From IMG/VR virus record IMGVR_UViG_3300046692_000176, positions 1 to 51,902 of that record: DNA of 51,902 bases, one strand, 5' to 3'. Made by a program: the position numbers and the translations under genes. The notes under the pieces were generated by a model. That model saw only the letters and a program-made list of their open reading frames with translations, searched no databases and was not told where the DNA came from. This DNA comes from a virus. Position 1 is the stretch's first letter. Every line of letters starts with the position of its first letter. Positions 6,801-14,442 of the stretch are shown here, piece after piece.

Positions 6801-7304
6801 TCATTGCTTGATCATGGAGTCGTAGGAGCGCTCACAGGCAAGTCCGGCCCGACGACTTGCTGTAAGCGCTGCCGCCAGTTCGCCCGCATATCCATCAGCT
6901 TCTGATCGCAACTGGGCGAGCAGATCGGCAAGGTCGGCGATTGTCTTGCCTCGCTGGGCAAGGCGGGTACTGAGGGCGCCGCGATCGGCAAGCAACTTGT
7001 TGGTTTGCCCGCGCAGGCTGTCAACATCAGCACGCTGCTGAGCAGCAAGAGCATCATCTTTCTGTTTTTGATCGGCTGCATCGTTGCGTACCTGGTCAAT
7101 GTCACGTTGGCGTTGCTTTTCGGTTTCGCGGGCTTTCTCGCTGGCTTCGACGGCCTTCTTGTCGATGTCCGCCCGGTACTCGGCGTATTCGGCGCTGACG
7201 TGAGCCAGCGTCAGAGTTTGGTAGCCGAGTCCTACCGCCAGCGCGCTGATCAGCGCGAACACGCACCACGCCCAGACCGGGACCAGCTTCAGGGCGGCGA
7301 TCAT
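6801..7304 (-). CDS. Rz: Rz-type i-spanin (DUF2514-like)
   Basis: The 167-residue inner-membrane spanin subunit starts MIAALKLVPVWAWCVFALIS, a single N-terminal membrane anchor. A long periplasmic coiled coil follows (about residues 35-140, rich in Gln, Lys, Ala, Asp) and then a Cys-containing tail. With Rz1 it would fuse inner and outer membranes at the last step of lysis. The start ATG overlaps the endolysin stop (ATGA), so the two are coupled. The Rz1 gene is embedded in another frame within it. Confidence 0.9.
   Translation of the reverse strand: MIAALKLVPVWAWCVFALISALAVGLGYQTLTLAHVSAEYAEYRADIDKKAVEASEKARETEKQRQRDIDQVRNDAADQKQKDDALAAQQRADVDSLRGQTNKLLADRGALSTRLAQRGKTIADLADLLAQLRSEADGYAGELAAALTASRRAGLACERSYDSMIKQ
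6812..7081 (-). CDS. Rz1: Rz1-type o-spanin lipoprotein, embedded in Rz
   Basis: An out-of-frame gene lies wholly within Rz. The product (89 residues from 7081, or 81 from the Met at 7057) has a lipoprotein signal MMLLLLSSVLMLTAC with lipobox LTAC, followed by a Pro-rich region (AAPSVPALPSEARQSP), as usual for Rz1. It would be the outer-membrane partner of Rz. Nested Rz/Rz1 architecture is well known in lambdoid phages. The exact start is uncertain. Confidence 0.85.
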   Translation of the reverse strand: MQPIKNRKMMLLLLSSVLMLTACAGKPTSCLPIAAPSVPALPSEARQSPTLPICSPSCDQKLMDMRANWRQRLQQVVGPDLPVSAPTTP

Positions 7305-7741
7305 GCTTTGCTCAGGAACAATGCTTGTTCGGCGGCGCGGCGCTTGGTCAGTCCGGGCATTTCCTTTCCAGCGGCCTTGTTCCAGCGCGGGAACTGATCG
7401 GCGGCGCGGGCATAGTCGCCAGCGTTGAGCTGCTTCAGCAGAGTCGACGATGCGAGATTGGCCGATCCGAGGTTGTAGACGAAGCTCATCAGCGCATCCC
7501 ATTGGTTTTGGGTCAGCGGCACCTTCACCAATCTGGCGAGCTCAGGCTCGAACCGCGCAACGTCACCTTGAAGGTACTGGTCGGCCTGCTCTACGGTGAT
7601 CCGCATGCCTTGCTTCACGCCGCGCGTAGTGCCGTAGCCGATGGTCCATGGTTCTCCGCCGGTTGCAGGGTCAGGATAGGCATTCAGGCGCAGGCCCTCT
7701 GCTGACTTGATGAGGTCGAAACCCTTAGTAGATGTTCGCAT
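7301..7741 (-). CDS. Endolysin, T4-lysozyme-type muramidase
   Basis: The 146-residue glycoside hydrolase 24-type enzyme cleaves the peptidoglycan glycan strand. The catalytic E-8-D-8-T pattern is seen: E15, D24 and T33 in KSAEGLRLNAYPDP and EPWTIGYG. GVKQG and QNQWDALMSFVYNLG are further family features. The start at 7741 follows GGAGAC. There is no N-terminal SAR or signal segment, so release needs a separate holin; none is adjacent, and the candidates lie at 40.1-40.7 kb. It is the first gene behind its own late-type promoter motif and a terminator. Confidence 0.93.
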   Translation of the reverse strand: MRTSTKGFDLIKSAEGLRLNAYPDPATGGEPWTIGYGTTRGVKQGMRITVEQADQYLQGDVARFEPELARLVKVPLTQNQWDALMSFVYNLGSANLASSTLLKQLNAGDYARAADQFPRWNKAAGKEMPGLTKRRAAEQALFLSKA

Positions 7742-7756
7742 TGCTGTCTCCAGACA

Positions 7757-7781
7757 CAAAAAAGCCCGCTCGTAAGCAGGC
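7757..7781 (-). terminator. Rho-independent terminator overlapping a late-type promoter
   Basis: On the minus strand GCCTGCT-TACG-AGCGGGC forms a 7-bp stem (one G.T pair) followed by six T residues. The upstream arm of the hairpin is part of the -10-like end of the promoter motif at 7778-7805. A transcript starting from that promoter would begin inside the hairpin and not be terminated, while read-through from upstream would be stopped. Confidence 0.75.
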
Positions 7782-7805
7782 TCTGTGACTGGATGGCGGC
7801 GTCCA
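7778..7805 (-). promoter_or_regulatory. Late-type promoter motif H (endolysin)
   Basis: On the minus strand TGGACG, 16 bases ending CAGTCACA, then GAGCCT. It matches the nine-copy motif family with a weaker -35 and -10. It precedes the endolysin gene by 37 bp. Confidence 0.5.
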
Positions 7806-7869
7806 GTGTTATGCGGTTAATCTCGCAAGCCATGGTCACCGACTCATACCGATAATCTGGAATCATGAA

Positions 7870-8454
7870 ATGACAAATGAATCACCATCCCAAGCCGATC
7901 TTGAGCTCTGGCATAGGATCGAGAATGACGAAGCGGGAACTTGGCGCCTTTTCTACGGACACCAAACCGGCGTGAAGAAGCATATTAGTCAGCACTTAAG
8001 TGCTATCGACGAAATAGGAATGAGAATAAAACGTGCAGAGGAAAGCGAATGCTATATAGAGCTGATGTCTTTGCGTCTACAGATTATTGATTTTTGGTTG
8101 AGGATATTTATCGAAAATCAGAGCCCTCAGACGAAGAGGCAGCGGGAGTTTGGCCGCCTAATCGAGCAGGTCAAAGAGCACGGATTTTCACCGGACATCG
8201 GGCAGCGACTAACTGCTTTCAACACATCGCGGGTTTCTGCGATTCACGGATTCATAATCGGGGCAATCAAGTATGACGAAGTGGAGAGGGATGCTAAATC
8301 CTGCCGCTCGCTGGTGGTGGAGGTTGTGAAGTTCGTTATTCAAAATACCGGAATCGTTGTTACTAGCAGGGAGCAACTTGTAGCGGATGTGGGCGCGATG
8401 GTCATTCATGCTGAAGGGTTTTGCGCCGAGGTTGAAGATGGTCGCCGCTATTAA
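7870..8454 (+). CDS. HEPN-like protein, isolated plus-strand accessory gene
   Basis: The 194-residue, mostly helical protein is encoded against the direction of all surrounding genes and looks richer in A+T than they are. Residues 117-128 read FNTSRVSAIHGF, giving R121-x4-H126. This is the Rx4-6H RNase signature of HEPN domains, in a context (FN..R..AIHG) like abortive-infection-related HEPN proteins. The start is not firmly set; GGAA lies 13 bases upstream of 7870. A HEPN gene alone between the lysis and tail modules suggests a lysogen-expressed defence or exclusion gene. The family call rests on the motif and helical content. Confidence 0.6.
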   Translation: MTNESPSQADLELWHRIENDEAGTWRLFYGHQTGVKKHISQHLSAIDEIGMRIKRAEESECYIELMSLRLQIIDFWLRIFIENQSPQTKRQREFGRLIEQVKEHGFSPDIGQRLTAFNTSRVSAIHGFIIGAIKYDEVERDAKSCRSLVVEVVKFVIQNTGIVVTSREQLVADVGAMVIHAEGFCAEVEDGRRY

Positions 8455-8462
8455 ACGGCGAC
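8441..8462 (+). terminator. Possible terminator at the end of the HEPN-like gene
   Basis: GTCGCCG and CGGCGAC form a perfect 7-bp stem around an 8-base loop that contains the stop codon of the plus-strand gene. Only a weak T-rich stretch follows (GAGTTTCATTCC), so termination may be inefficient. Confidence 0.35.
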
Positions 8463-8509
8463 GAGTTTCATTCCTCTGCAGCTGGCGCACTTAATAGTCC
8501 GGCTAGCCT

Positions 8510-8914
8510 TTAGATTTCCGCTTGATTGGCCGAGTCTTGGGCGCCGGCCGATAATTGCTGATCGGCCAATTCCTCGGTAAGCCGCTCTATCTCTGCTTGT
8601 GCGGCAGTCAGTTGCTCGGTCAGTGTTGCCGTGCTTGCCTGCTCAGATACCAGAGCGTTCGACAGACTCTGGTTCTCGATGATCGTATTGGCGTTGACCT
8701 CGCCGAGAACATCGCTAAGTTTTTGGCCGTTTTCACCATCGACAAGGGCCAGCTGCTCAGGCAGGTTGATAGTGCTATTGAGCACAGATCCATCTCTTGT
8801 GAGCTGAGTAATCTGCGTCAGGCTCGCGCCGGTCAGCTTTCCCTTGTTCGGATCAGTCTCTCCAAAACGCAGAAGGACTTCGTAGAAAAACGTTTCTTCG
8901 CTGTAGACAGGCAT
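8510..8914 (-). CDS. Tail-fibre-associated protein with coiled coil
   Basis: The 134-residue protein starts MPVYSEETFFYEVLLRFGE and has a short N-terminal domain. A coiled coil follows from about residue 80 (SEQASTATLTEQLTAAQAEI and on). It immediately follows the tail fibre gene, where Pseudomonas phages often encode a fibre assembly or capping protein. The chaperone role is inferred from position only. Confidence 0.6.
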   Translation of the reverse strand: MPVYSEETFFYEVLLRFGETDPNKGKLTGASLTQITQLTRDGSVLNSTINLPEQLALVDGENGQKLSDVLGEVNANTIIENQSLSNALVSEQASTATLTEQLTAAQAEIERLTEELADQQLSAGAQDSANQAEI

Positions 8915-8916
8915 GA

Positions 8917-9939
8917 TCAGCTCACTGTGGTTGTGGTGTTGAGGATTTGCCATACGGTGCCGTTGGACCGACAACGCTTTGGGCCGCCAGTGGCGTTGGT
9001 AACATCGATTTCGTAACCGCTATACACCGAGGCAGAAGGAAGCGTGGTTAGAGTGTATTGCCCAGGGAGGACGGGCCCATTTATTCGAGCCGCGCCACCA
9101 ACCAGAAGAGTTGCTGTGCCATCTACAGCGGTGGCAGCAACTGCAACTTTACCCCCGCCGGCAGAAAGCAGAACTTCTGAGGTTGTCGCAGCGTTGCTTC
9201 CGGCGCACTTAAACTGGTGATCGACACTCGTTGAGCCATTACCTCTGTGGTAGGAAATGAGTACGTTCCCACTGGTATTAACGTTCCTGTTGAATCTAAA
9301 TAGTGACTGATCAGTATTGCTGAACGGCACATCATCAATGTCTAACTGACCGCCCGTAGCCCCCTTGACATGCTGAAGCGTGGCGCCAAGGCCCCCTACT
9401 ACCCGCATAGGAGAATCTGCGCCAAAGGAAGCCGTCCCGGTAAATCCTGGCGTATCTAGTGGCGCAGACTGATCGAGTCGGCCTCTCTGGTTGAATGTCC
9501 AGTTCGCACCATCCGTTCCTAATTCCACCCACTCTTTAGGCCCTAATACCATTGAGCTCGCGGCACCAGCGTCTGAGTCGGCATAGAGCGAACCGGAAGG
9601 GGTGGTGATTGTTAGGTTTCCGGTGTTTCCGTTCCGGATCGTGAACCCCTGGCCCGCGGTGAGCGTGGAGGGAGCAGGCAAGGTGCATGTGAGCCCTGGG
9701 ACAGTGAACCAAATAACCCGACCTATCTGAGCCGATGTCAGGGTTTGGCTTGTGTTAAATCTAGAAAAACCACCATTCCAGCTTCTGCGGATAGAAGCGC
9801 TGGTGATATTTTCAGCCTGACCTAGGCCGACCATAGACTTCGTCACTTGGGTCCAGGAGCTGGATGCTTGATCCCAGACGAACTGCCCCGCTACCGACGG
9901 GATCGGCGTCAACTTCCCGAGGTCTCTATTGACCGTCAT
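8917..9939 (-). CDS. Tail fibre / tail spike protein
   Basis: The 340-residue protein is rich in Gly, Thr, Ser and Asn with beta-type repeats. The N-terminus (LTPIPSVAGQFVWDQASSSW) looks like a virion-attachment part. The middle GFTIRNGNTGNLTITTPSGS is a common fibre motif, and the C-terminus has short beta segments (TLTTLPSASVYSGYEIDVTN). Proteins of this type bind host surface polysaccharide or protein. No lyase or hydrolase active site is recognised. It is the last of a run of fibre genes. Confidence 0.75.
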   Translation of the reverse strand: MTVNRDLGKLTPIPSVAGQFVWDQASSSWTQVTKSMVGLGQAENITSASIRRSWNGGFSRFNTSQTLTSAQIGRVIWFTVPGLTCTLPAPSTLTAGQGFTIRNGNTGNLTITTPSGSLYADSDAGAASSMVLGPKEWVELGTDGANWTFNQRGRLDQSAPLDTPGFTGTASFGADSPMRVVGGLGATLQHVKGATGGQLDIDDVPFSNTDQSLFRFNRNVNTSGNVLISYHRGNGSTSVDHQFKCAGSNAATTSEVLLSAGGGKVAVAATAVDGTATLLVGGAARINGPVLPGQYTLTTLPSASVYSGYEIDVTNATGGPKRCRSNGTVWQILNTTTTVS

Positions 9940-9942
9940 AAA

Positions 9943-10653
9943 TCACCTGTCGAACAAATAGCCGCGCACCTGAATGGTCAGGCCGCCGAGCGTGATAATT
10001 CCGTTGAGGAAGTAGTTGAGCAGCTGATTGCCGTTCACTTCCACGTCGAACTGGCCTGCTTGATTCGCCTTCACGAAAAGCAGGTAGTTCGTGGTCGACA
10101 GCGTTCCGTTGTCGGGTGTGCCGATATACGCGTCACTGGTCGATGTGTTGTTGATCAGGGTGTACATCAGGCGGCATGTCATGGGGACGACGGCTGATGC
10201 GTCAACCAAAGTCGGCGTGGTGCCGGTCGCGATGTTGAGCAAGCGCGATTGCGCAATTGCGGCTCCACCGGGCGGCACGAAGCTGATGCGGTTGGCCCGA
10301 TCGCCGACCTGGCTGTGCAGGAAGGCGAGAGTCGTCCCGCTGGCGTTGAAATACAGCGATCCGAGATAACGGCGGGTCGGATCGTTGGATTTCGTCCGGG
10401 CCGTGCCTTGGTAGGGATCTGCCGGGGCAGTGGCTGAGTATTCGAACGCCAGCACACCGTTGTCGTTGGCCAGGTAGAAGTGGCGCCAAGCGCTGGTCAC
10501 GCCGCTCACCACAACGCTCATGTCAGTCTGCGACAGAGCTCTGCCTTGGTTCGGTATGTATGCCGCGCCCGGGCTGAGACCTACAGTCACTCCATCAGAG
10601 GCCACGCTCAGCTTGAGTCCGACAATCCTTGCGTCGTTTACGTTGTAGGCCAT
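9943..10653 (-). CDS. Tail fibre component
   Basis: The 236-residue protein starts MAYNVNDARIVGLKLSVASD at 10653, overlapping the preceding stop (TAATG). It is Gly/Thr/Ser/Asn-rich and beta-type throughout, with a distinctive end (INGIITLGGLTIQVRGYLFD-like). It fits a short tail appendage or fibre-tip protein; no enzyme motif is seen. It is coupled to both neighbours in the fibre cluster. Confidence 0.65.
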   Translation of the reverse strand: MAYNVNDARIVGLKLSVASDGVTVGLSPGAAYIPNQGRALSQTDMSVVVSGVTSAWRHFYLANDNGVLAFEYSATAPADPYQGTARTKSNDPTRRYLGSLYFNASGTTLAFLHSQVGDRANRISFVPPGGAAIAQSRLLNIATGTTPTLVDASAVVPMTCRLMYTLINNTSTSDAYIGTPDNGTLSTTNYLLFVKANQAGQFDVEVNGNQLLNYFLNGIITLGGLTIQVRGYLFDR

Positions 10654-11978
10654 TACGTGGTCACCACCGTGTTGTCGGCTACGCGTAGCCAGTTCGTGCC
10701 GTTGCTCACCACCACGCCTGCCCCGCCGGCCATGTTCGTGCACCAGCGCTGCTTGAATGCATTGGCAGAGGCTGCAGGCAAGGCTGCGACTGTGTATTGC
10801 AGGAGGGCATCGTCCTGGGCGCGGACTGATCCGATTACCAGAACGGACATGATGTCGCTGGTTGTCAGTGCTCCAGAGGCCAGAACGATGTTGGTGCCGT
10901 CTGTTGCGGTGTAATCCGCTGGGGCCAGCAGCACACCGTTGAAGAATGCGACTATCGATCCGGCGGTGTAGCCATTCGGTACCGCGTAGGAGGTCTGGCC
11001 AACCGACGTTGTGGGGATTGTCTCTGCACGGAATACGCCGGTGTTCAGCTGGCCTTGGAGCTTACCTATCGCCACCAGAAGAGTGTCGGTCGCTAACACC
11101 GCCGAATTTGTCGCGGTGCTCAGCCCGGTCATCGGCGTTGAGCGGACCTGCGCCTGCGTGAACCCTGCCGGCGCTACCAGCGCGGTACCGTCTGCGCGTT
11201 CATAGTTGATCACCCGCCATGCGTTTGCAGCTGCGTCAGCTTGCAGAACAACTGAGTCACCGTTCTGCACGGTGATGTTCGCCTGCGTGGGCAGAACGAA
11301 GTTGTTGCTGTGTACGAGGATGATTCCTGGGCTGACGAAGGTAACCCGGCGGGTGGCCCCGGCCGCTGTGACCTTGGCATCGGTTATGCCGTTGATCTGC
11401 TGACCGACGCTGCCGCTTACGAACGCCACGTTGCAGTCTGTGAAGACCAGTTTCCCGCCGCCGTCGATGTTGGCCGAGCCGTAATTCTCGTTGAATGCGC
11501 CCGTCATCGTGCCGCCAGCAAGGGGAAGCTTGGTGTTGTCTGGGGTAGCCACTGATACCAACGGAGTGCCGTCGCCCCGCTGATAATCGATCATCTGCCA
11601 CTGGGCTGAACCTACTGACTGCATTACCGCAGTGTCGTTGACTCGCGCCTGAATGGATGCGCCAGTCAGCAACTGGAAGTTCAGGCTCTGAGTGATCTGC
11701 ATCGCGGCGCCGAACTTTAACAGGCGTGTGGCGCCGACCGCTGCAGCCGCCATCCCAGTCAGCGGCCCATCGCCAACTACCGTGATCGTGTTCGACCCGG
11801 CGACACTGGTGCCGTTGATCACTCCGTCGGCAGCGCTTACCGAGGCACTCCCGGGGTTTGCCTCGTTGAACGCACCGGTCATCTGCACGGTGCCGTTCTT
11901 CAGGAAGTCGCCAGCAGCGGAAAGCTGCTCTTGGCTGACTATGTCCTTCGGACTGGACCTGACCCCGACATGCTTCAT
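10653..11978 (-). CDS. Tail fibre protein with internal duplication
   Basis: The 441-residue protein contains two successive modules of about 115 residues: one at about 30-140 and one at about 150-270. Each begins with MTGAFNE and ends with a W-x-(M/V)-I-(D/N)-Y-(Q/E)-R-(G/A)-DGT-(P/A)-LV element. The C-terminal part (GYTAGSIVAFFNGVLLAPAD...) resembles another common fibre module. Duplicated fibre modules are a usual way of lengthening the shaft. The protein lies between the second and third fibre genes on the same strand. Confidence 0.75.
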   Translation of the reverse strand: MKHVGVRSSPKDIVSQEQLSAAGDFLKNGTVQMTGAFNEANPGSASVSAADGVINGTSVAGSNTITVVGDGPLTGMAAAAVGATRLLKFGAAMQITQSLNFQLLTGASIQARVNDTAVMQSVGSAQWQMIDYQRGDGTPLVSVATPDNTKLPLAGGTMTGAFNENYGSANIDGGGKLVFTDCNVAFVSGSVGQQINGITDAKVTAAGATRRVTFVSPGIILVHSNNFVLPTQANITVQNGDSVVLQADAAANAWRVINYERADGTALVAPAGFTQAQVRSTPMTGLSTATNSAVLATDTLLVAIGKLQGQLNTGVFRAETIPTTSVGQTSYAVPNGYTAGSIVAFFNGVLLAPADYTATDGTNIVLASGALTTSDIMSVLVIGSVRAQDDALLQYTVAALPAASANAFKQRWCTNMAGGAGVVVSNGTNWLRVADNTVVTT

Positions 11979-12701
11979 TTAAGCAACTACCGTTACGCGG
12001 TACTGCCCGGTCGTAGGCGCGGTGCCGAAGGTCAATTGCACCGTATTCACACCATTTGCCACCCAATCGGCGATTACGCCTGCGTTCGTGCTCACCTCTT
12101 TCACGCTGACTGCAACGTCCTGAGTGTTTAGGCCGTGAGTGATGGTAAGTGTGGTGGCGGTGCCGTCGCCGATGGTGGCGCTGGCTTTGCGGGCGACAAC
12201 AGCGGGATCCGCAGAAATAACACCACCGGAAATGATGATCCCGTTGCCGGCGCTATACGAGGATCCGCCGCCGACCTGGACAAATACCAGCGCAGTGGTC
12301 CCGATGGTGATCGGGCCATCAGTACCGTTCAGCCAGACCTGGTTTCCTTGAGCCGTGCCTTCGCTGACAAAGGTTGCTGCCCCCAAGGCCTCTGCGCCGG
12401 TATCGAAGTCAGTCGAACGAGTCCAAGCGCCAGTAGCTGCGACGTAAATGCCGTTCGCGGCACCGGCCGTTTGGTTTTTGACCAGCACCCGATCGCCAGC
12501 CACGACGCTGACGCCGTCGATAGTCTGTGCGCCAGAAAGCGTGATATTCGCAGTCGTGGCAACTCTTACAGGCTGCTTCCATGAGTAGCCCTGCACTGCA
12601 GCGTTGAGCTGAGCAACCGTGGCTGCGTCTTGAGGGTTCGTCCCGTCAGCCAGATTTACAAGCTTGAACCCACTGGCATCAAACTGGTTTGTGATTTTCA
12701 T
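11979..12701 (-). CDS. Tail fibre / appendage protein
   Basis: The 240-residue protein contains VRVATTANITLSGAQTIDG and VSVVAGDRVLVKNQTAGAAN, then NGIYV and WTRSTDFDT. This conserved block is seen in tail fibre and appendage proteins of many phages. The C-terminal half is a separate beta-rich domain (ITHGLNTQDVAVSVKEVST). The stop abuts the start of the next fibre gene. It is probably a structural link or side fibre. Confidence 0.75.
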   Translation of the reverse strand: MKITNQFDASGFKLVNLADGTNPQDAATVAQLNAAVQGYSWKQPVRVATTANITLSGAQTIDGVSVVAGDRVLVKNQTAGAANGIYVAATGAWTRSTDFDTGAEALGAATFVSEGTAQGNQVWLNGTDGPITIGTTALVFVQVGGGSSYSAGNGIIISGGVISADPAVVARKASATIGDGTATTLTITHGLNTQDVAVSVKEVSTNAGVIADWVANGVNTVQLTFGTAPTTGQYRVTVVA

Positions 12702-12711
12702 GCGTGCCGCC

Positions 12712-13026
12712 TCAATTTAGATACGCCACGCCCGCGAACGGGATGCCGTGGGTTACTTGAACAACGTCACTGCTGACGTAGGTGATGTCTGGCTCGACCT
12801 GCCTCCCCTGCCCATCGGTCACGGTCACCGACGGGAACCGATCAAGGTTGTGCGGAATAGTCCAGGTCGTGAGAGGTATGTTCTGCGGCCAGACGAAGGT
12901 TGAGCTGGCACCAGCGCCAGATTTTCCTGGTGCCCCGCGCTGCCCTGCCATGACTGTGAAGCCGCCGCCGTACTCGCGACGGATAAGGCAGCCGCCCTCC
13001 CCGCGGACCACGAACGCCGAATTCAT
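12712..13026 (-). CDS. Small tail structural protein
   Basis: The 104-residue protein has a short Gly-rich stretch (GQRGAPGKSGAGASS) followed by a beta domain (WTIPHNLDRFPSVTVTDGQG, then VVQVTHGIPFAGVAYLN). The second part resembles a C-terminal domain common in phage fibre and baseplate proteins. It overlaps the preceding gene by four bases (ATGA). The collagen-like stretch is too short to call a shaft. Confidence 0.6.
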   Translation of the reverse strand: MNSAFVVRGEGGCLIRREYGGGFTVMAGQRGAPGKSGAGASSTFVWPQNIPLTTWTIPHNLDRFPSVTVTDGQGRQVEPDITYVSSDVVQVTHGIPFAGVAYLN

Positions 13027-13628
13027 CGCGTTACCTCGGCGCCGATCGTGACCTTGCTGACGTCGGTAACTGGATAGACGTTTCCGTCAGGCGTGATCAA
13101 TTCGAGGTCATAGACGCCGCGCAACCAGGTGATGCCGGCGGTGACGGCCGGAGAAAGCCGGACAATCAGCGAGGCCAGATTGAAATCGACTTCAATTTCG
13201 CCGTCAGGCGCGGTTGAGGGGTCAGAATTCAGCGTCAGCAAAATGGTCCCGTCGACACGATCGCGGATCTGCATCCGTGCTGAGCAACCGGTGAGGTCGA
13301 AGGGGTTGTTGAAAATGACTGAACCGCCGGAGGTATATGGTCGCCACCCATCCGCCCGGACCGTGTTCAGCTCGATCGTGCTCGGGTCTATGGCTGTCGC
13401 GATGTAATAAGCGTCGTCATCGCTGTTCAGTTCGTAAGGCTGGCGAACGCCTTCAATCCTGATCGGCCACCCGTCAGGGATGCCATGATCTGAAATGGCG
13501 AGACGCACCGGAGCAGTGCTTGGCATTGCGAGGATGGGCTTGTAGACCAGGTCATGATCGGCGTACCGATACATGAACTCGAAAGTCTTGCCCTTGACGA
13601 TGTTGATGTCGACGACGGGGGCGCCCAT
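13023..13628 (-). CDS. Tail/stabilisation structural protein
   Basis: The 201-residue protein starts MGAPVVDINIVKGKTFEFMYRYAD and contains a small beta-barrel-like insert (IPDGWPIRIEGVRQPYELNS then YYIATAIDPSTIELN), similar to FCCH-type domains found in several phage structural proteins. It is the first gene of the fibre operon, 25 bp downstream of promoter motif D. The role is inferred as a fibre anchoring or tail protein; no enzyme motif is seen. Confidence 0.6.
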   Translation of the reverse strand: MGAPVVDINIVKGKTFEFMYRYADHDLVYKPILAMPSTAPVRLAISDHGIPDGWPIRIEGVRQPYELNSDDDAYYIATAIDPSTIELNTVRADGWRPYTSGGSVIFNNPFDLTGCSARMQIRDRVDGTILLTLNSDPSTAPDGEIEVDFNLASLIVRLSPAVTAGITWLRGVYDLELITPDGNVYPVTDVSKVTIGAEVTR

Positions 13629-13652
13629 GGAAATCTCCTGCGATTTCCGGTG

Positions 13653-13680
13653 AGCGTATGTGACTGGATATAACGAACAA
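13653..13680 (-). promoter_or_regulatory. Late-type promoter motif D (fibre operon)
   Basis: On the minus strand TTGTTC, a 16-base spacer ending ATCCAGTCACA, then TACGCT. It lies 25 bp upstream of the first fibre-operon gene and matches eight other copies in the window. Confidence 0.65.
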
Positions 13681-13710
13681 GAGTGGACTGATATAAACGG
13701 AAACAGACTG

Positions 13711-13962
13711 CTAGACGTCCTCCTCTCGCGAGAAGAAAGCGGTGTGCTCTTCCACTACCCGGTCCAGAACATCGCTAGAAAGGAAATCTGGGCGATTGCG
13801 GCGCGCCTTTTGTTCGACAGCCTTGCTAACCCTTGCTTCCAGACTTTGCTGGGCGTTTTTAGCTGCTCGCTCAAGAGACTCAGGATCCAGGTGGTTAGGT
13901 CGAGGATTCTTTATCCGACGCTGCGACTTAATCGGTCTAGATCCTTCGTGTTCGTTGCTCAT
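13711..13962 (-). CDS. Small basic/acidic hypothetical protein
   Basis: The 83-residue protein starts MSNEHEGSRPIKSQRRIKNP with a basic N-terminus and continues as a charged helix (SLERAAKNAQQSLEARVSKA). The start follows AGAAGA, and the gene lies 9 bp after the preceding minus-strand gene, so it is probably the last gene of that unit. No family is recognised. Confidence 0.5.
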   Translation of the reverse strand: MSNEHEGSRPIKSQRRIKNPRPNHLDPESLERAAKNAQQSLEARVSKAVEQKARRNRPDFLSSDVLDRVVEEHTAFFSREEDV

Positions 13963-13971
13963 TCTTCTGGC

Positions 13972-14433
13972 TCAACAGAGTTTCGATGCTTCGATAATAA
14001 TCCTGGACTGTTCTTTTAACCATTCACGCAGCTGCCGACGGTCGAGATTTTCAGGCATCGTTATACGGGCGCCAGCGATCGAACGTTTGACGCGGTCGAT
14101 ATCGAAATCAACGACCTCGTCTTGCACGATTTCATCTTGAGCCATGGCTGCATCAACAGCTGCATCCGCCGCCTCAAATTGAAGCCAATAGCGTGTTCCG
14201 TCAGTTATCCCAACTGATCGGGCGACATTTGCATAAGGAAAATCGCGCATATATCGGTAACGCTTGGCGTCCTTGATCAATGATGAAAGATCATATCCCG
14301 GTAACTTCTGCGACCAGCCATCCGTATCTGGGATTGGCTCAAGCGGACCGTGTTGACGGGCAATGTTCTCGATCTGTTGCTTCAACCACTTGTTCTGGGA
14401 CCGCAGCTCTCTTAGTTCTCGCAACTCGTCCAT
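13972..14433 (-). CDS. Hypothetical protein directly downstream of the structured repeat array
   Basis: The 153-residue protein starts with a Leu-zipper-like helix (MDELRELRELRSQNKWLKQQ), continues SLIKDAKRYRYMRDFPYANV and ends with a charged helical part. The KDAKRYRYMRD segment is seen in many phage hypothetical proteins with no known role. GAGGTAG precedes the start. Unit 1 of the repeat array ends 23 bp upstream, so the array would form its 5' leader on the minus strand. Confidence 0.62.
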   Translation of the reverse strand: MDELRELRELRSQNKWLKQQIENIARQHGPLEPIPDTDGWSQKLPGYDLSSLIKDAKRYRYMRDFPYANVARSVGITDGTRYWLQFEAADAAVDAAMAQDEIVQDEVVDFDIDRVKRSIAGARITMPENLDRRQLREWLKEQSRIIIEASKLC

Positions 14434-14442
14434 ATCTACCTC

